From NCBI GenBank assembly GCA_027056525.1, contig JALUKO010000319.1, positions 1-7,295 of the forward strand: DNA of 7,295 nt, given 5' to 3'. A model generated the notes under the pieces. It was not told where the DNA came from, made no database searches, and was given only the letters and a program-made list of their open reading frames with translations. How positions within the stretch are numbered: position 1 is the stretch's first letter; each line of letters begins with the position of its first letter. This document shows, piece after piece, positions 6,470 through 7,295 of this stretch. A program made the position numbers and the translations under genes. The DNA comes from Helicobacteraceae bacterium. Lineage in GTDB: Bacteria; Campylobacterota; Campylobacteria; Campylobacterales; Sulfurimonadaceae.

Positions 6470-7246
6470 TTTCAAACCATAAATAAAGATGATCCAAGAA
6501 ACATAGATCCATAAAAACAAAAACATCAAAATAGAAAATGAGCCATAGATGGTTTCATACGTTTTGTTATAAAAGACATAATAGATAAAGGCATTTTTAG
6601 AGATGTTAAATACAATAGCGACTATAAACGAACTTATCAAAGACGCCTTAGGGTTTATCTTTGTATTTGCCGCGATTTGAAAAATCAGAAAAAAGATTGC
6701 CCAGATCAAAATATACGGAACTATCGGAAGTATGTTAATACCCGACGTCACGGATGTCTGAGAGATCATAGTGGCAACTTTTGCCGTTATAAAAAAAGAG
6801 ACACCCAGTGCTATGGGAGTCAGTGTGAGCATCGTCCAATAAGTGGTTATGGACTCCCAAAGTGTTCTTTTTTTTGCATGAAATATTTTGTTGGCAATAT
6901 ACTCAAAATTTTGAAAAAACAACAAAGAAGCTACTAGTATCATGGCAAATCCCATCACTCCCATTTTTACAGAGTTTTGTAAAAAGCCGTCTATATAGTT
7001 CATGATCGCTTCTGATTGTACAGGCATAAGGTTTGAAAATATAAAAATTTTAATATTTTCATAATAATCAATAAATGAGGGCAGAGAAGTCAGAAGTGTC
7101 ATAATAATCAACAAAAGAGGGATAAGCGTAAATATGGTGTAAAAACTCAAACTCGACGCATGGAGTGTTAACTCTTTGTCTATAAATGTTTTTATAAAAA
7201 ACCTTACATGCCGATACAGCCTATAGATTTGTGTTTTATTTTGCAT
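6416..7246 (-). CDS. YihY/BrkB-family inner-membrane protein (formerly mis-called RNase BN)
   Basis: This is a 276-residue polytopic inner-membrane protein of the YihY/virulence-factor BrkB family. Members were once annotated as ribonuclease BN, an assignment later given to another gene; the true function is not established. Family signatures are A30-SSLSFYTIFTLIPLL in the first helix and, near the C-terminus, YETIYGSFSILMF and LWIYVSWIIFIYGLKL (about 230-260). Five or six further hydrophobic segments lie between, and the tail is short and polar (QNKNTTKS). I chose the ATG at 7246. The frame also opens at a TTG at 7255, which would add three residues but would directly abut the AAAAAG that best serves as a weak ribosome site for the ATG (9-nt spacer). 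The 3' end overlaps the comEC 3' end by 54 nt on the opposite strand. An 8-A run on the coding strand (6868-6875) lies inside the gene without breaking the frame. Confidence 0.9.
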   Translation of the reverse strand: MQNKTQIYRLYRHVRFFIKTFIDKELTLHASSLSFYTIFTLIPLLLIIMTLLTSLPSFIDYYENIKIFIFSNLMPVQSEAIMNYIDGFLQNSVKMGVMGFAMILVASLLFFQNFEYIANKIFHAKKRTLWESITTYWTMLTLTPIALGVSFFITAKVATMISQTSVTSGINILPIVPYILIWAIFFLIFQIAANTKINPKASLISSFIVAIVFNISKNAFIYYVFYNKTYETIYGSFSILMFLFLWIYVSWIIFIYGLKLCYIINRVYQNKNTTKS

Positions 7247-7288
7247 TGCAACCAACTTTTTAAAAAATATATTTCATAAATACACACT

Positions 7289-7294
7289 ATTATA
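7289..7294 (-). promoter_or_regulatory. Probable -10 box of the YihY-family gene
   Basis: On the minus strand a perfect TATAAT (7294 down to 7289) sits upstream of the YihY-family gene. Initiation near 7282 would give a leader of about 36 nt before the ATG at 7246. The -35 or upstream T-rich region lies beyond the window edge, so the promoter is only partly visible. Confidence 0.45.
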
Positions 7295-7295
7295 T

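Noticed and set aside
6868..6875. Run of eight A on the coding strand of the YihY-family gene as a phase-variation or frameshift site
   Set aside because: The frame continues intact with family motifs on both sides, eight bases is short for phase variation, and no alternative product is evident.
6677..6937. Plus-strand open frame of 86 codons inside the YihY-family gene
   Set aside because: It is antisense to a well-conserved membrane protein, and its Arg/Cys/His-rich composition is typical of a shadow frame.
1..7295. Mobile element, CRISPR array, tRNA or defence system
   Set aside because: No transposase or integrase, no regularly spaced repeats, no tRNA-like cloverleaf and no defence-type domains were found; apart from the receptor region this is ordinary housekeeping chromosome.

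Overview
The window looks like chromosomal DNA of a campylobacterotal (epsilonproteobacterial) organism, probably a Sulfurimonas- or Sulfuricurvum-like bacterium. This rests on the AT-rich genes, a DnaB with the charged C-terminal insertion seen in this group, a short ComEC without a nuclease domain, a dnaB-comEC gene order like that of Helicobacter, and intergenic DNA dominated by TATAAT/TAGAAT-type -10 boxes with T-rich upstream tracts. The species assignment is inference.

Layout. (1) Bases 1-400 hold the 3' end of an agmatine deiminase gene (aguA), cut by the window edge. (2) Bases 393-530 on the minus strand hold a 45-residue single-pass membrane protein, overlapping the tail of aguA by 8 nt. 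(3) Bases 531-642 form a divergent intergenic region with a probable promoter on each strand and an 18-bp inverted repeat over the rightward -10 box. (4) Bases 643-2640 encode a TonB-dependent outer-membrane receptor carrying the CxxxM...HxM copper-site signature of OprC/NosA. (5) Bases 2691-6469 hold a tightly packed rightward cluster: ispG (isoprenoid precursor synthesis), dnaB (replicative helicase) and comEC (DNA uptake channel), joined by a 1-nt overlap and a 3-nt gap. (6) Bases 6416-7246 on the minus strand encode a YihY/BrkB-family membrane protein whose 3' end overlaps that of comEC by 54 nt; its likely promoter is at the right edge.

How the genes work together. The receptor probably imports copper across the outer membrane, which would fit a lifestyle needing copper enzymes such as nitrous-oxide reductase or heme-copper oxidases, but none of those genes is in the window. 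ispG, dnaB and comEC are probably cotranscribed although their jobs differ. No mobile element, CRISPR array, RNA gene or defence system was seen. The most interesting points are the copper-receptor signature with an extra cysteine, the unannotated small membrane protein divergent from it, and two genes (ispG and the small protein) whose -10-like boxes sit 6-7 nt before the start codon, suggesting leaderless mRNAs.
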